The notes beneath the pieces are model-generated. The model was not told where the DNA came from, made no database searches, and saw nothing but the letters and a program-made list of their open reading frames with translations. From Liminaster sp045576355 (lineage in GTDB: Bacteria; Bacteroidota; Bacteroidia; Bacteroidales; UBA3663), in contig JAZNGG010000029.1 in the NCBI GenBank assembly GCA_045576355.1, forward strand, positions 1-64,000: a stretch of DNA of 64,000 nucleotides. Reading direction: 5' to 3'. Each line of letters starts with the position of its first letter. Position 1 is the first letter of the stretch. Below, piece after piece: positions 18,158-27,600 of the stretch. Made by a program: the position numbers and the translations under genes.

Positions 18158-19168
18158 TTATTCTACAATAAAAATATCTTCGTTATCCTCTCCCCAGGGT
18201 GTCACGGTGGGGACATCAAAGAGGATACGGTCCTGATCTATCACCGTAAAAGTGTAGCGGTATTTCTTACCTGCCTCCCACGTCGGCACCACTTGCGCCA
18301 CGGTCGCCGGGCGCAATATGGTCTCATGATAGGACTTATTACCTCCAAAGTCTATCTCATACTCGATGCGGAAAGCATAATTGATGGTGATATTACCGGG
18401 CAACGCTAAAATACCATTCTCAAACAAGGCGGTGGGCTGAGCTGCAGAGAGCGAAGCCAATGGTGTCTGCCTGTTGTCCACGAGGTAGGGTGCATCCATC
18501 GTGGTCAAAGAGGATGCCGGAGTCCACGTACTCTCGCCCGCGATGGTCTCAGAGTATGTTGCCGAGCCCGCCATGCCATAAAAAGAGACACGGGTCACGG
18601 TCACAGATCCTCCACCATAAGAGGAGACCTCTTCCCTACCGCAAAGCTCGACATAAGCCAAACGGTGATTGAAGTCGAAAGCGACCGGATCGGGGGTTAC
18701 ACCCTCCTGCTGGGTGTATGAGATCTGGATCGGAGTCGCTGTCATGAAGTCTTGCTGATGCTCTGCACCTGCCAAGGAGAGCGGGAGGGAGAGCGTGCCC
18801 AAATCGGTGTCGAGGGTGGCAGACTCGCCCGATGCATAGGGATAGAGGGCATAAAAACGATAGGTGCGGGCACTGATCCAGTAGCGCGGATTATCATACT
18901 CCCAAACAGAGGCACTCTTTTTCTCTACCTCCACGTTTTCAAAGTCCCTTTGCAGAGACAAAACATTGTCTCCGATGAGGCTGTATCCCCAGACCGAGAA
19001 GCTGTCTCCGGTCTCAAAAGACTCTTTCAGCGCACGAGTGTCGGCTGAGCGGAAAGCGATCTCCTCTGAGACCGTCTGCCACTCCTCATCTCCATGCTGA
19101 CAGCCTGTCAGCATAAGAGAGATGCCACACAGGACCATCACCAGCTCTATCTTTTTGACAATTTTCAT
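18158..19168 (-). CDS. Fimbrillin family protein
   Basis: This 336-residue lipoprotein (LMLTGCQ, Cys23) has the fimbrillin layout: EEIAFRSADTRALKESFETG then SFSVWGYSL, FNHRLAYVELCG in the centre, KYRYTFTVID and a final TPWGEDNEDIFIVE. The RALKESF context is a plausible Arg-protease processing site exposing the donor strand. It sits between the major fimbrillin (92 bp upstream) and a second fimbrillin (18 bp downstream). Role inferred: minor pilin. Confidence 0.85.
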   Translation of the reverse strand: MKIVKKIELVMVLCGISLMLTGCQHGDEEWQTVSEEIAFRSADTRALKESFETGDSFSVWGYSLIGDNVLSLQRDFENVEVEKKSASVWEYDNPRYWISARTYRFYALYPYASGESATLDTDLGTLSLPLSLAGAEHQQDFMTATPIQISYTQQEGVTPDPVAFDFNHRLAYVELCGREEVSSYGGGSVTVTRVSFYGMAGSATYSETIAGESTWTPASSLTTMDAPYLVDNRQTPLASLSAAQPTALFENGILALPGNITINYAFRIEYEIDFGGNKSYHETILRPATVAQVVPTWEAGKKYRYTFTVIDQDRILFDVPTVTPWGEDNEDIFIVE

Positions 19169-19260
19169 CTCTTAATAGTGATTTGTGGGCTTCTGCCCGA
19201 TTAGGGATCATAGGGGGAACATTCAACCCCCTATGACCAATAGGATTTTCCGTGAAGGAA

Positions 19261-20181
19261 TTAGAATGTGATAGCACCACCGCCATCATTACCCCAAGCT
19301 GCTACAGAAGCGCTGAAGGTAATAGTGTTCTTATCAACACTTACAGTAGCTGTATAATTATAAGCATAACCCGGCTTCCAAGTCACATTAGAAACGGTTC
19401 CGCTATAATTTTTAGTCTTGATAACAGCACCATTGGCATCCAACATCTCAGCTGTGAAAGAGACAGCGATGCTTGCCAATGTCTGAGGAATCACATAAAA
19501 CTCTTCAGACACACCAGCAGCCTGACCGGCAATAGCTGTCAAATCTGTATATTCAACAGCAGCCTTAGAACTGTTAGAAGCCTCCCAAGACGTAGCAGCA
19601 GCAGTTACAGTAGCGTTACCTGCATTAGGAATCTCAGCGATAGTCAAGTCTTTGATGTTCATCTTATAAGATGCATCCTCACCATTGGTCAAAGTAAATT
19701 TAACTTTTGACAAAAGGTGACCGAAAGCCAAATCCACCGGAGCAGTACGACCTGTACCATTAATATCATCAGCAACAACAGCTGCCACCAAGTCATTGGC
19801 TCCAACAGTATAGTTGTTGACGGTCAAAGTCTTAGTAGCCGGAGCAAATGAAACACCAGCCAAAGGTTCACCGGTTTTACCATTAGCATAAGCCGCAAAC
19901 TGATAGCTGTTTTCAGTCCAGTAAGCTGTTACTTCAGGAGTAGTACCATTGGTTACTTTTGTGTTGTTAAACACCGTGGTAGTTCCATAGTTACCAAACA
20001 CGAAGTAAGCATTAGACTGCAAATCTGATGACACGACATCATTTACAGCCTTAGTCACATTGTCTGTGTAAGGGTTGTTGAAACGGATAGCCTTGTACTG
20101 AGCCATCTCTTCAACAGAACTTTCAGAGCAGCTTGCAAAAGCAACTAATGCTGCGCCCAACATAAAAATACTTTTCTTCAT
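19261..20181 (-). CDS. Probable major fimbrillin
   Basis: The 306-residue lipoprotein (lipobox FASC, Cys18) is small, rich in Asn, Thr, Ala and Val, with few charged residues. It contains KAIRFNNPYTDNVTKAV, DLAFGHLLSKVKFTL, YNYTATVSVDKNTITF and ends AAWGNDGGGAITF. Small size, uniform composition and separate long A-rich 5' leader (about 170 bp gap) mark it as the abundant shaft subunit. The leader contains many AAACAAA-like blocks, which in Bacteroidota often enhance translation. Codon choice looks more optimised than in the neighbouring accessory subunits, in line with high expression; this is by eye. Confidence 0.85.
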   Translation of the reverse strand: MKKSIFMLGAALVAFASCSESSVEEMAQYKAIRFNNPYTDNVTKAVNDVVSSDLQSNAYFVFGNYGTTTVFNNTKVTNGTTPEVTAYWTENSYQFAAYANGKTGEPLAGVSFAPATKTLTVNNYTVGANDLVAAVVADDINGTGRTAPVDLAFGHLLSKVKFTLTNGEDASYKMNIKDLTIAEIPNAGNATVTAAATSWEASNSSKAAVEYTDLTAIAGQAAGVSEEFYVIPQTLASIAVSFTAEMLDANGAVIKTKNYSGTVSNVTWKPGYAYNYTATVSVDKNTITFSASVAAWGNDGGGAITF

Positions 20182-20351
20182 AGTTGTAATGAATTAAAGA
20201 GTTAGTAATTAGTTAATTTGTTTTTTGTTTGTTAGTTATTTGTTTTGTTTAATTGACTTGTTTGAGAAACTTTATTGGGTTGTCTCAAGAGAAAAAAGAT
20301 GATTGTTTTGTTTGGTGTTTGAATGTGTTTTTATTGTTAATAATTATGTTT

Positions 20352-21386
20352 TCAGAACTCGATTTCTACATCTTCATACTCCCCCCAGTCAGTCACATCG
20401 ACCGAGAAACCACCGCCGGAGCCCTTACCCGGCTCTTCAACGATGATGTCCCCCACTTCGATCACACCGCCACGCGGCTGTCCCTTCATCTGGTCTGTGA
20501 TGTCAAACTCATAGGTACGGACTTCGCCATTGGTGAGGCAACACTCGAGATTGAGCGCATAGTGCTCCACGCGGGTATCCGGTGCTCTGTTATAATACTT
20601 GTCCGGATAGCCGGGGATACCGAATGAGACCACCATCGCCTCCGCACCAAAGTCCCTCATCGTGCAGTCATAGAGGAGGGTTACCGCTTCGTCAGCCGTC
20701 TGACCATTCTTAAGATAGACCGACTCTGCCATACCGGCGATGGCTCCACGCGTCTGCTTGACGTGCTCGAGACCCTTAACGATGTTATAGCGTATGATAT
20801 ATGTATAGGTGAGCGGACGCATCACGATGGGGAGCTCGACATCCTCAAGGGTCATCTCAGCCATATAGCCCTCGACATAGTGCCCGAAAAGGGCGTCGGG
20901 AGGAGAAACGGTGCGTTCGTTGGCATGCAAACCCTGGAACGTGCTTCGCGTCACGGTGCGTGTGGTGGCAGTGGCTGTCGCGGTCGATGCCAGGTCGGTG
21001 AAGACAACATGATAGGTGTCGTTGTTATAGAAAAGGAGGTCATTGAGACCACGCTCGAGTGCGAGACGACCACCTCCGGTCTGCAGATTGTGCTTGATGT
21101 GACCTCCGGAGGGGGTGTAAGACAAGACACGTATGCCGTCAGGCGCAGAGGGATTGAGTTCGTCATAGTCAAAACCAAACCGGGCATCCCAGGCCTCACG
21201 CCAGTTATAGTCATAGGGACGCTCCCAGACGAGTTCCCAGTCAGCCACCGCCATGACACGCACAGCAAGGACATGATCCTCATGTTCATAGCAGAGGTCT
21301 TTACGACATCCGGTGAGGGAGAGGGCAACAAAGAGAAGTGCCCAAGTGATGCGGCAGAGTGAGAAGATCTTATTCATCGCTCTCAC
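20352..21386 (-). CDS. FimB/Mfa2-type fimbrial anchor lipoprotein
   Basis: The 344-residue lipoprotein (LSLTGCRKDLCYEHEDH, Cys27 or Cys24 from a second ATG at 21377) matches FimB/Mfa2 anchors, which stay in the outer membrane and end the fimbria at its base. The N-terminal domain carries DWELVWERPYDYNWREAW; the second has LPIVMRPLTYTYIIRYNIV and a C-terminal strand VDVTDWGEYEDVEIEF. Its start overlaps the end of the DUF3575 gene, indicating coupling. Confidence 0.88.
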   Translation of the reverse strand: MRAMNKIFSLCRITWALLFVALSLTGCRKDLCYEHEDHVLAVRVMAVADWELVWERPYDYNWREAWDARFGFDYDELNPSAPDGIRVLSYTPSGGHIKHNLQTGGGRLALERGLNDLLFYNNDTYHVVFTDLASTATATATTRTVTRSTFQGLHANERTVSPPDALFGHYVEGYMAEMTLEDVELPIVMRPLTYTYIIRYNIVKGLEHVKQTRGAIAGMAESVYLKNGQTADEAVTLLYDCTMRDFGAEAMVVSFGIPGYPDKYYNRAPDTRVEHYALNLECCLTNGEVRTYEFDITDQMKGQPRGGVIEVGDIIVEEPGKGSGGGFSVDVTDWGEYEDVEIEF

Positions 21387-22518
21387 CTCCTTTCACTCGC
21401 TTGAAAAATTCGTAATCGAGACGCCAGGACAATGAGAGACCCAACTTGATGGGACCGAAATAGTGGATCCTGCGGCTCTTCTGGAAGACATAGTGACCGT
21501 CCATCGGGAGATACTCTCGGCTCTTGGAGGTCATATAGCCTAACCCTATTTCTGCATCGAGCGACCAATGCTCACTGATGGGCCACATATAGCCATAAAC
21601 AAAACCTCCTAACCAAGCCTCACCCTTAAAGCCACGATTGTGCGGCTCCAGGTCATACCATGCACCGCCTGCCATCAATCCGGCATAGTGTCCATGCCAG
21701 CGCTCTGTGGTGCGGAACCAATAGCGAGCCTCTCCGGTGATAAGTGCCATCTGATAATACTGATGCTTGTGGTCACTGTGCCACCACGGCACGGTGGCAT
21801 CTACCTGAGCCGACCAGCGATCGTTAAACAGCGCCTCTACCGAGAGAGACGGGGCAAGGATGGCATCATAGAGGAGGTTGCTCTTGATGGCGATCGGAGG
21901 CCACTGCCAACGTTTGATCCGATCGCGGGGAGCTGTAGTCACTTGATAGACATTGGTTGGGATCTCTGGCATCCCGGAGACCACCCAGGTCGGAGCCGGC
22001 TCACCCCATGAGTCTCCAAAAGTCGGGGTCGGTGTGAATGAGGCTACGGCACTATCGGCATAGACCAAAGTGAGGACCACCACATCACGGATCTCTCCGC
22101 GATAGCGACGGTCGATGTAGTTGGTCGTATAAAAATCGCTCTCTTTAAGTCCGAGATTCATCAGAAAGTGACTCTTGACCTGATTACTGCGGTTGCGGAC
22201 TGCCTTCCGCTTCAGTGCCCAGGACTCATAGCCTTCGAGATAACCATCGATCGCCACCTTAAGTGTACCGGCATGGATCTCCGATCGATGTCGCTTAATC
22301 AAGGCGGTCGCTTCAGCAAGACTCCGCTCATTGGTGTGGCGGAAGTGCATGAGTCGGTTTTTAGGGAAACGGAAGAGGATAACGCTGTCTGAAGCAGGTA
22401 CAGAGACACCATGCCCGAAAGTGGTCTCTCGGGCGAAGAGGCAATCTGCATTGCTCAAAGCAAATGCTATAAGCACTCCACATATTACAAATCTCATTAA
22501 GGAGAACAATCCTTTCAC
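21370..22518 (-). CDS. OmpA-like/DUF3575 outer-membrane protein, first gene of fimbrial operon
   Basis: This 382-residue protein has a signal peptide (FALSNADCLFA), a periplasmic part about 40-165 that resembles the OmpA peptidoglycan-binding fold (VAIDGYLEG, KRKAVRNRSNQVKSHFL, LGLKESDF), and a C-terminal DUF3575 outer-membrane barrel from about 205 (IKSNLLYDAILAPSLSVEAL, WSAQVDATVPWW, YGYMWPISEHWSLDAEIGLG). DUF3575 proteins regularly lead fimbrillin loci; an assembly or anchoring role is inferred. It begins the operon, about 180 nt after the predicted transcription start. Confidence 0.85.
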   Translation of the reverse strand: MKGLFSLMRFVICGVLIAFALSNADCLFARETTFGHGVSVPASDSVILFRFPKNRLMHFRHTNERSLAEATALIKRHRSEIHAGTLKVAIDGYLEGYESWALKRKAVRNRSNQVKSHFLMNLGLKESDFYTTNYIDRRYRGEIRDVVVLTLVYADSAVASFTPTPTFGDSWGEPAPTWVVSGMPEIPTNVYQVTTAPRDRIKRWQWPPIAIKSNLLYDAILAPSLSVEALFNDRWSAQVDATVPWWHSDHKHQYYQMALITGEARYWFRTTERWHGHYAGLMAGGAWYDLEPHNRGFKGEAWLGGFVYGYMWPISEHWSLDAEIGLGYMTSKSREYLPMDGHYVFQKSRRIHYFGPIKLGLSLSWRLDYEFFKRVKGGESDE

Positions 22519-22703
22519 TTACTTCAAACAATTATGAGACTGTCTATATTATGAATCTTTCCAACCAACAAGAAAGAAAAACAAATCTTTCGGTAATGTT
22601 ATGACCACACATACTGCTCATAGCTACTTCCACATTTATATTTCGCAATCAATATCAATTGAGTTCAATTCCGTTAAGACGCCTGTAACAAAATTTATGG
22701 TAA

Positions 22704-22711
22704 CAAAGATA
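22704..22711 (-). promoter_or_regulatory. Probable -7 box of the fimbrial operon
   Basis: TATCTTTG reads on the minus strand at 22711-22704. The expected -33 TTTG is absent (GTAA in its place), which hints at activator dependence. The palindrome at 22657-22670 lies in the early leader. Confidence 0.5.
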
Positions 22712-22778
22712 GAGAAAAATGGAAAAGAGAGTTTACATCTATGTATATTTATTTGTTTTAATAAAAATTCCAATTTTA

Positions 22779-22787
22779 CCCCCCCCC
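22779..22787. repeat. Nine-base poly-C/poly-G tract upstream of the fimbrial promoter
   Basis: Nine C on the plus strand (nine G in the direction of the fimbrial operon), about 68 bp upstream of the -7 box, in otherwise A+T-rich DNA. Homopolymers of this length slip during replication. Confidence 0.8.
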
Positions 22788-22964
22788 GAATTTGCAATAT
22801 AGAGATAGCAAAACAAATCAAAGAGTTACTCCCTCTGGTCGTGGGCTTCTCGTGCTGAGGGGTCGAGGGGTTTATGGGGCTGCGCCCTGCTATGGCGATG
22901 GCGCGGTTGGTTTAGGGGGCCTTTGGCATTAAGGGCATCATGGCCTTAAAAGTTAAAATCCTTT

Positions 22965-23620
22965 GCCATCGCCATCAGCCATCGCAAGGCGCAGCCCCAT
23001 ACCCTCGTTTTTTAGAAAATTAACACCCAAATGCCATCTTGGCATATCATTTTAGAAGGTTTAGCATACCATCCGGCATGGTGACAAACACAAAGGAGAC
23101 CTCACAATGATTTTGGGGTAAAGGGATCAGAAGACAAAGTATCAATCATAAAAATCATAGTGAAGTCCGAGGGAAAAATCGAGAAAGAGAAAATTTCTCT
23201 CGCATCGGCTCTCATCTGTTTTCGCATCGGCTTATATGGGCAACGTGTCGAGGCGAATTTTTCACGAGCGTAGCCTCGTTGCACAACGAGCGTACGCTCA
23301 TCGATCAACGAGGGTACGCTCGTTGAATAATGAGGCTACGCACGTGAAGTAAAAAGCCTCGGCCCTTTAAGCAAAAAAACTCGATGAATGGACCCTTTCG
23401 GGCCGTTGAAATGTCGTCCGAATGACTGGGTACAGGGAGACAAAAAGCGATGAAGCATTGAAACATGGAGGGTCTGAACCCAACAACGTATCAACGCTTC
23501 ATCGTTTACTATCCCAAAACTTGGTGTAATCACCAAAAAGTGTCACAAAGATACAACAATCGAAAGCCGATGTCAAGAGGGAGAAAGGTTTTTTAACAGT
23601 TTGGTTTGTTGGTTGAGGGG
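22965..23620 (-). repeat. ~660-bp dispersed element, copy 1
   Basis: Read on the minus strand this matches 56955-57625 nearly throughout: ACCAACAAACCAAACTG start, a TTG/TATCTTTG promoter, a U-tract hairpin, a second hairpin near GTCCATTCATCGAG, the double-arm palindrome (23268-23341), an AGATGAGAGCCGATGCG block, AAAATGATATGCC and a GGGCTGCGCC end. Copies differ by point changes and small indels. No transposase is present. It lies between the fimbrial promoter and the SGNH gene. Confidence 0.85.
23442..23539 (-). ncRNA. Candidate ~98-nt hairpin RNA, copy 1
   Basis: Minus strand: TTG at 23576-23574, 20 bp, TATCTTTG at 23553-23546, predicted start near 23539. The transcript would fold into one long hairpin whose base is AAACGATGAAGC pairing with GCTTCATCG, a terminal GGGT-TCAG-ACCC, and end in T5. 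Copy 2 (57044-57141) keeps promoter, stem and U-tract. Confidence 0.45.
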
Positions 23621-23725
23621 TTGAGGGGTTTAAGGGTTGAAAATATAAACTACTAAACCTTTAAACTACTAAACCTTTAAACTTTTAAACCAAACAACGG
23701 TTGCGCCCTGCGATGGCGATGGCAC

Positions 23726-23766
23726 CTCTGTTCTCTGTTCTCTGTTCTCTGTACTCTGTTCTCTGT
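23726..23766. repeat. TTCTCTG heptamer tandem repeat
   Basis: About six units of a 7-bp repeat (TTCTCTG, one unit TACTCTG). Related CTCTGT/ATCTGT runs occur at 4047-4080, 56843-56865 and 59948-59975. Confidence 0.7.
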
Positions 23767-23827
23767 CCTGCTATGGCTTTTGGCTATGGCTATAGCAGAG
23801 GGCTTTGTTTTCACTTTTCACCTCTCC

Positions 23828-24667
23828 TCAAAAAACCGGGAGGGCGAGTAGTTTATATTGCACCGTCCGGGCAATGCGGTAATGCCCCAGGGCATTGGGA
23901 TGGAGCAAGTCGGTCTCCGGATGATGGTAATAACGGGCATGGCTCTCCACCATCGGGTGAAGGCCACTCTCTGAATGGAGGTCGATGAGCGGTACAGCCC
24001 ACAGCGTAGCAGCCTGCTTCAGTGTCTCGACATAGCTCTCAAGATAGAGCCCGAGCTTATTGGCATAATTCTCATCCGGCTGCACATTGGTGGCACGGAA
24101 AGTGGCAAAACCTCGGTGAGGAGGTGTCATGAGCACAATCTGAGCCTCAGGATAGTGCCCTTTGAGATAAGAGAGGAGCTTATTGATGCGCCCGGCAAAG
24201 GTGCGATCGGTCATGACAAACGTGCGGTGAAGGGCAGAGACCATCTTGCCATCGAGAGAGACACTGTCATACTGCTCGGTATAGAACTCCCCGATCGGGG
24301 TCGAATTGCGATAATCATTGGTGCCTGCCCAAATGATGATAGCATCGATGGAGTCACCCAGGGCAGCACGCATCTCCTGCGCTTTCTTCATCACCCCATT
24401 CCATTGATAACCACTGCGGGCAAAGACATGAGACTCGATGCCGAGCAACTCGGAGAGATACTGCCAGTAGAAAGCGGTCGTAGCATTAGACCCCTTGTCA
24501 GACATGGAGTCACCCAGGAAAGCTACACGCTTGCCCTGCCACTGCGAACCGAGAATCTTGTCCGCCTCGGGCACCTGCACCGGTGCCGTAGCCTCATGAC
24601 CGGGATGGGCATGAAGCATGGAGAGGGAAAAACAGAGGGTCAGAAAAAAGAGAAAATGACGTTTCAT
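23828..24667 (-). CDS. Secreted SGNH/GDSL hydrolase
   Basis: The 279-residue protein has a signal peptide (FSLSMLHA), block I VAFLGDSMSDKG with the nucleophile Ser, block III IIIWAGTNDYRN with the Asn of the oxyanion hole, and block V DLLHPNALGHYRIA with the catalytic Asp and His. This is the SGNH esterase fold; such enzymes deacetylate polysaccharides. Its ATG lies 2 bp after the stop of the pectinolytic fusion gene, so the two are translationally linked, and a pectin or arabinan acetylesterase role is a reasonable inference. Confidence 0.88.
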   Translation of the reverse strand: MKRHFLFFLTLCFSLSMLHAHPGHEATAPVQVPEADKILGSQWQGKRVAFLGDSMSDKGSNATTAFYWQYLSELLGIESHVFARSGYQWNGVMKKAQEMRAALGDSIDAIIIWAGTNDYRNSTPIGEFYTEQYDSVSLDGKMVSALHRTFVMTDRTFAGRINKLLSYLKGHYPEAQIVLMTPPHRGFATFRATNVQPDENYANKLGLYLESYVETLKQAATLWAVPLIDLHSESGLHPMVESHARYYHHPETDLLHPNALGHYRIARTVQYKLLALPVF

Positions 24668-24669
24668 AA

Positions 24670-27600
24670 TTATAATGTCGGTACGACAGGACGGATCGTC
24701 CCATCAGGGTTAAACTCTAATTTATCGATACAGATTTCGCGATTATAGCCGGCATCCCATCCCTTTTTGATGGCATCGGGACGAGCGAAACGGTGATAGA
24801 CGATATACCACTCATCGGTGCCCGGCTTTTGCAGGATGGAGTGATGTCCGGTGCCATAGACACCCTTAGAGGGATCTTGTGAGAGGACCACTGTGCGCTC
24901 CACGCCCACAGGCTTGCCATCGCGGACAAACTCTGTCGGGGAGTCGCTGATCAGGTAGCGCACTCGATAGTTGGCACTGCGTGTGTCGTTTTCTGACCAC
25001 ATGAAGTAATACTTGCCATCGCGATAGAAGACATAGGTAGCCTCGTTATAGCCATACTTACGTTTGTCCTTGCGCGGGATTAGGATTTTCGGTTCGCCAC
25101 GGAGGGAAATCATGTCGTCACCCAGCTCAGCCACAGCGAGGTAGCTATTGCCCCAATAGAGATAATACTTGCCGGAGACCGGATCACGGAAGACATCCGG
25201 GTCGATCACCTGACCGCCGCCCGATCCGGCAGGAGCCTTGTCGAGCAACGGCTTGCCCAAAGCATCGCGATAGGGACCGGCAGGATGTTTGGCAACGGCA
25301 ACACCGATCTTCTTATCTGCTACGAAATAATAATAGTAGCGATAGTTGTTGCGATCATATTTGCGCTCGATGGCACACGGAGCCCATCCGCACTCATCTG
25401 CCCACGAGATGTCCTTCTTCAAGTCGATCATGACACCCTCATCCTTCCACTCCTTGAGATCGGCAGAGGAATAGAGGTGGAAATCATGGTTCTTCCAGCC
25501 GACAATGCCATCGGTGGTCGGGTAGAGATAATATCTTTTATCCTTCTCCGAATAAAGGATTTCGGGGTCGGCATAGAGACCGGGAATCACGGGATTATTG
25601 ACATTGGGCTGGATGTGACGAGCCTCACGCTCATCAGACCATGCCTGAAGCCGCTCATACTCCTCTCGGGTCAGACGCATGAACGATCCGTGCTGCGGAC
25701 CATTGACGCCCTCGATGTTTTGAGGATTGGAGAAGTTGCGCATATACTTATCTGCCTTGCAGATGCGATAGTTGCGGGGACGGGAAGAGTATTCGATGTA
25801 GGCAATACGCCATCCCTCCTCACCGAAGAGCTGGAATGCAGAGACACCCTCACACTTCTTTTTACCCTCAAAATTCACATAGTCATCAGCCACCGGCTCA
25901 CTCCAGGGACCGGTGATCGCCTTGGAAGTGGCAGTGAAGAGACCCGGAGTACCACCCTCCTTCTTGATCATCATGTGATAGAGCCCATCAGACTCCAGAT
26001 AATTGATATCGGCATCGATGGTGGCATACCCCCAGTCAAAGAGGAGTCTCGGCTTGGTGAGGGTAGTGAAACTCTCATCGGCATAAGAGTAATACATACG
26101 GTCATAAGGCTCTTCGGCACGATTCCAGAGAGAGTAGTAGATGAAGTATCCCCCCTCTTTGCCATCGGGCCAGACATAGGCAGGATCCCAGACGATCTGG
26201 GGCGCCCAGACACGATTGATCGTGCTCCAGTTATCATAGGCATCGGGCGAATCGGGATCTGAGAAGATGGAGTCACCCTTACGGAAGTCGAATGTCACGG
26301 ACGACCAATGGATGAGATCGTCTGAGGTATATAGATCGATGCCATAGTTGTCCCACACCTTACTCTTGCGGACACACATGTCGGTGGTCACCATCAGATA
26401 ACCGCTGCCGTCATGCTTCCGGCAGATATAGGCATCACGCGTACCCCCCTCGATGCGGGCATGCTCAGCTGGATCAAAAATCGGATCTCCATGGATCAGA
26501 TCATGAAAATGAAGTCCATCACGGCTCAGGGCATAGGCAGTCCACTCTCCACGATCACTCATGTGGCAATAAAGATAGCCATAGTCACCCTTTTGCAGAT
26601 TTTGCGCCACACTCTTCTTTTGCTGCTTGGCACGCATTTTAGCTCGCACCTTGCCAATCCACTCGTCATATTCATCAATTGCCTCCTGCGCATCACCACT
26701 GAGCCAGGAATAACCGGTGCGACGTTCGTGCTCGATCTCTTCCACCCGTGCCCGCTTGATGCCATCGCGACCACAGTAGTAGGGTTGCTGCGTCTCCAAA
26801 TCATAATAACGCGCCCAAAGGGGACGAGCACCCGGTTTGTCCACGAGACGATAGTCACGACGACCCTGCTCATCGGTGAAGCGCTCGATCGCCTTGTCGT
26901 GGATGGCATGAGCCTTAAGCCACTCGATACCGGCTGTCACTGCCTCAACATACTCCTCAGAGACTTCAGTAAAGCCCATCAAGAGGAGAAGCAGATCGGG
27001 AGTCTCACCACAACCGGTCAGCGAAGCATGTTCATAAGAGCGGGCATTGGCAGGCTGCAAGGTCTTCTCGTCATACTGCTGACACCAAACCGTCCGCTTG
27101 CCATCGATGCGTACCTGGGTTTTCAGAATACAATCTATGCCCTTATCAAAGGCCTCCTGTGACCTACGGATCAAATCTTCCGAAAGATTCAGTTTGTGAT
27201 AGGGTTGTTTATTGCGGGCAATGTCACGGAGCACCTTCATCACGTTGGCCATCGCGCCATCGTTGAAAGTGATATGGCTCGAATAATCCGGGCGACCCTT
27301 GCTATTGACCTTGAGCGGATAATACTGCGGCCATCCGCCATTGTCATATTGCATCTCCAAAAGGTAATTGACACCCCGAATAAAAGCCTCCTTACAACGC
27401 TCCGCTCCGGTGGCATTATAGACCTTGGCGAGGTAGAGCATTTCGATGGTAGTAGCCTTGTTGTCAATGGTAGAGCCAATGCCGGTGGTCTGCATGGCTT
27501 TACGAAGTGAGGCGCGATTCTGAACCTTATTCCACTGATTATTTTTCGCCCAGCCTCCGGAGGGGAACTGATAGGCAATCACTGTGTCAGCCAATGCCAG

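Larger units (their letters stand above)
22519..23827. other. 1.3-kb gene-free gap: fimbrial promoter region and repeat element copy 1
   Basis: From left to right on the plus strand: fimbrial leader and promoter, a 14-bp palindrome-like AATTGA-GT-TCAATT (22657-22670), a run of nine C, then low-complexity blocks, the 660-bp element copy 1 and a TTCTCTG tandem array. Small open frames inside are not supported as genes. Confidence 0.7.

Noticed and set aside
22519..22860. Invertible fimbrial promoter
   Set aside because: No pair of inverted repeats flanks the -7 box and no recombinase gene is adjacent; only the G9 tract remains as a phase-variation candidate.
24717..24929. Other short minus or plus frames inside long genes across the window
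   Set aside because: All are out-of-frame shadows of genes with clear motifs.
25285..26262. 325-codon plus-strand frame
   Set aside because: Antisense to the GH43-like modules; no coherent domain.
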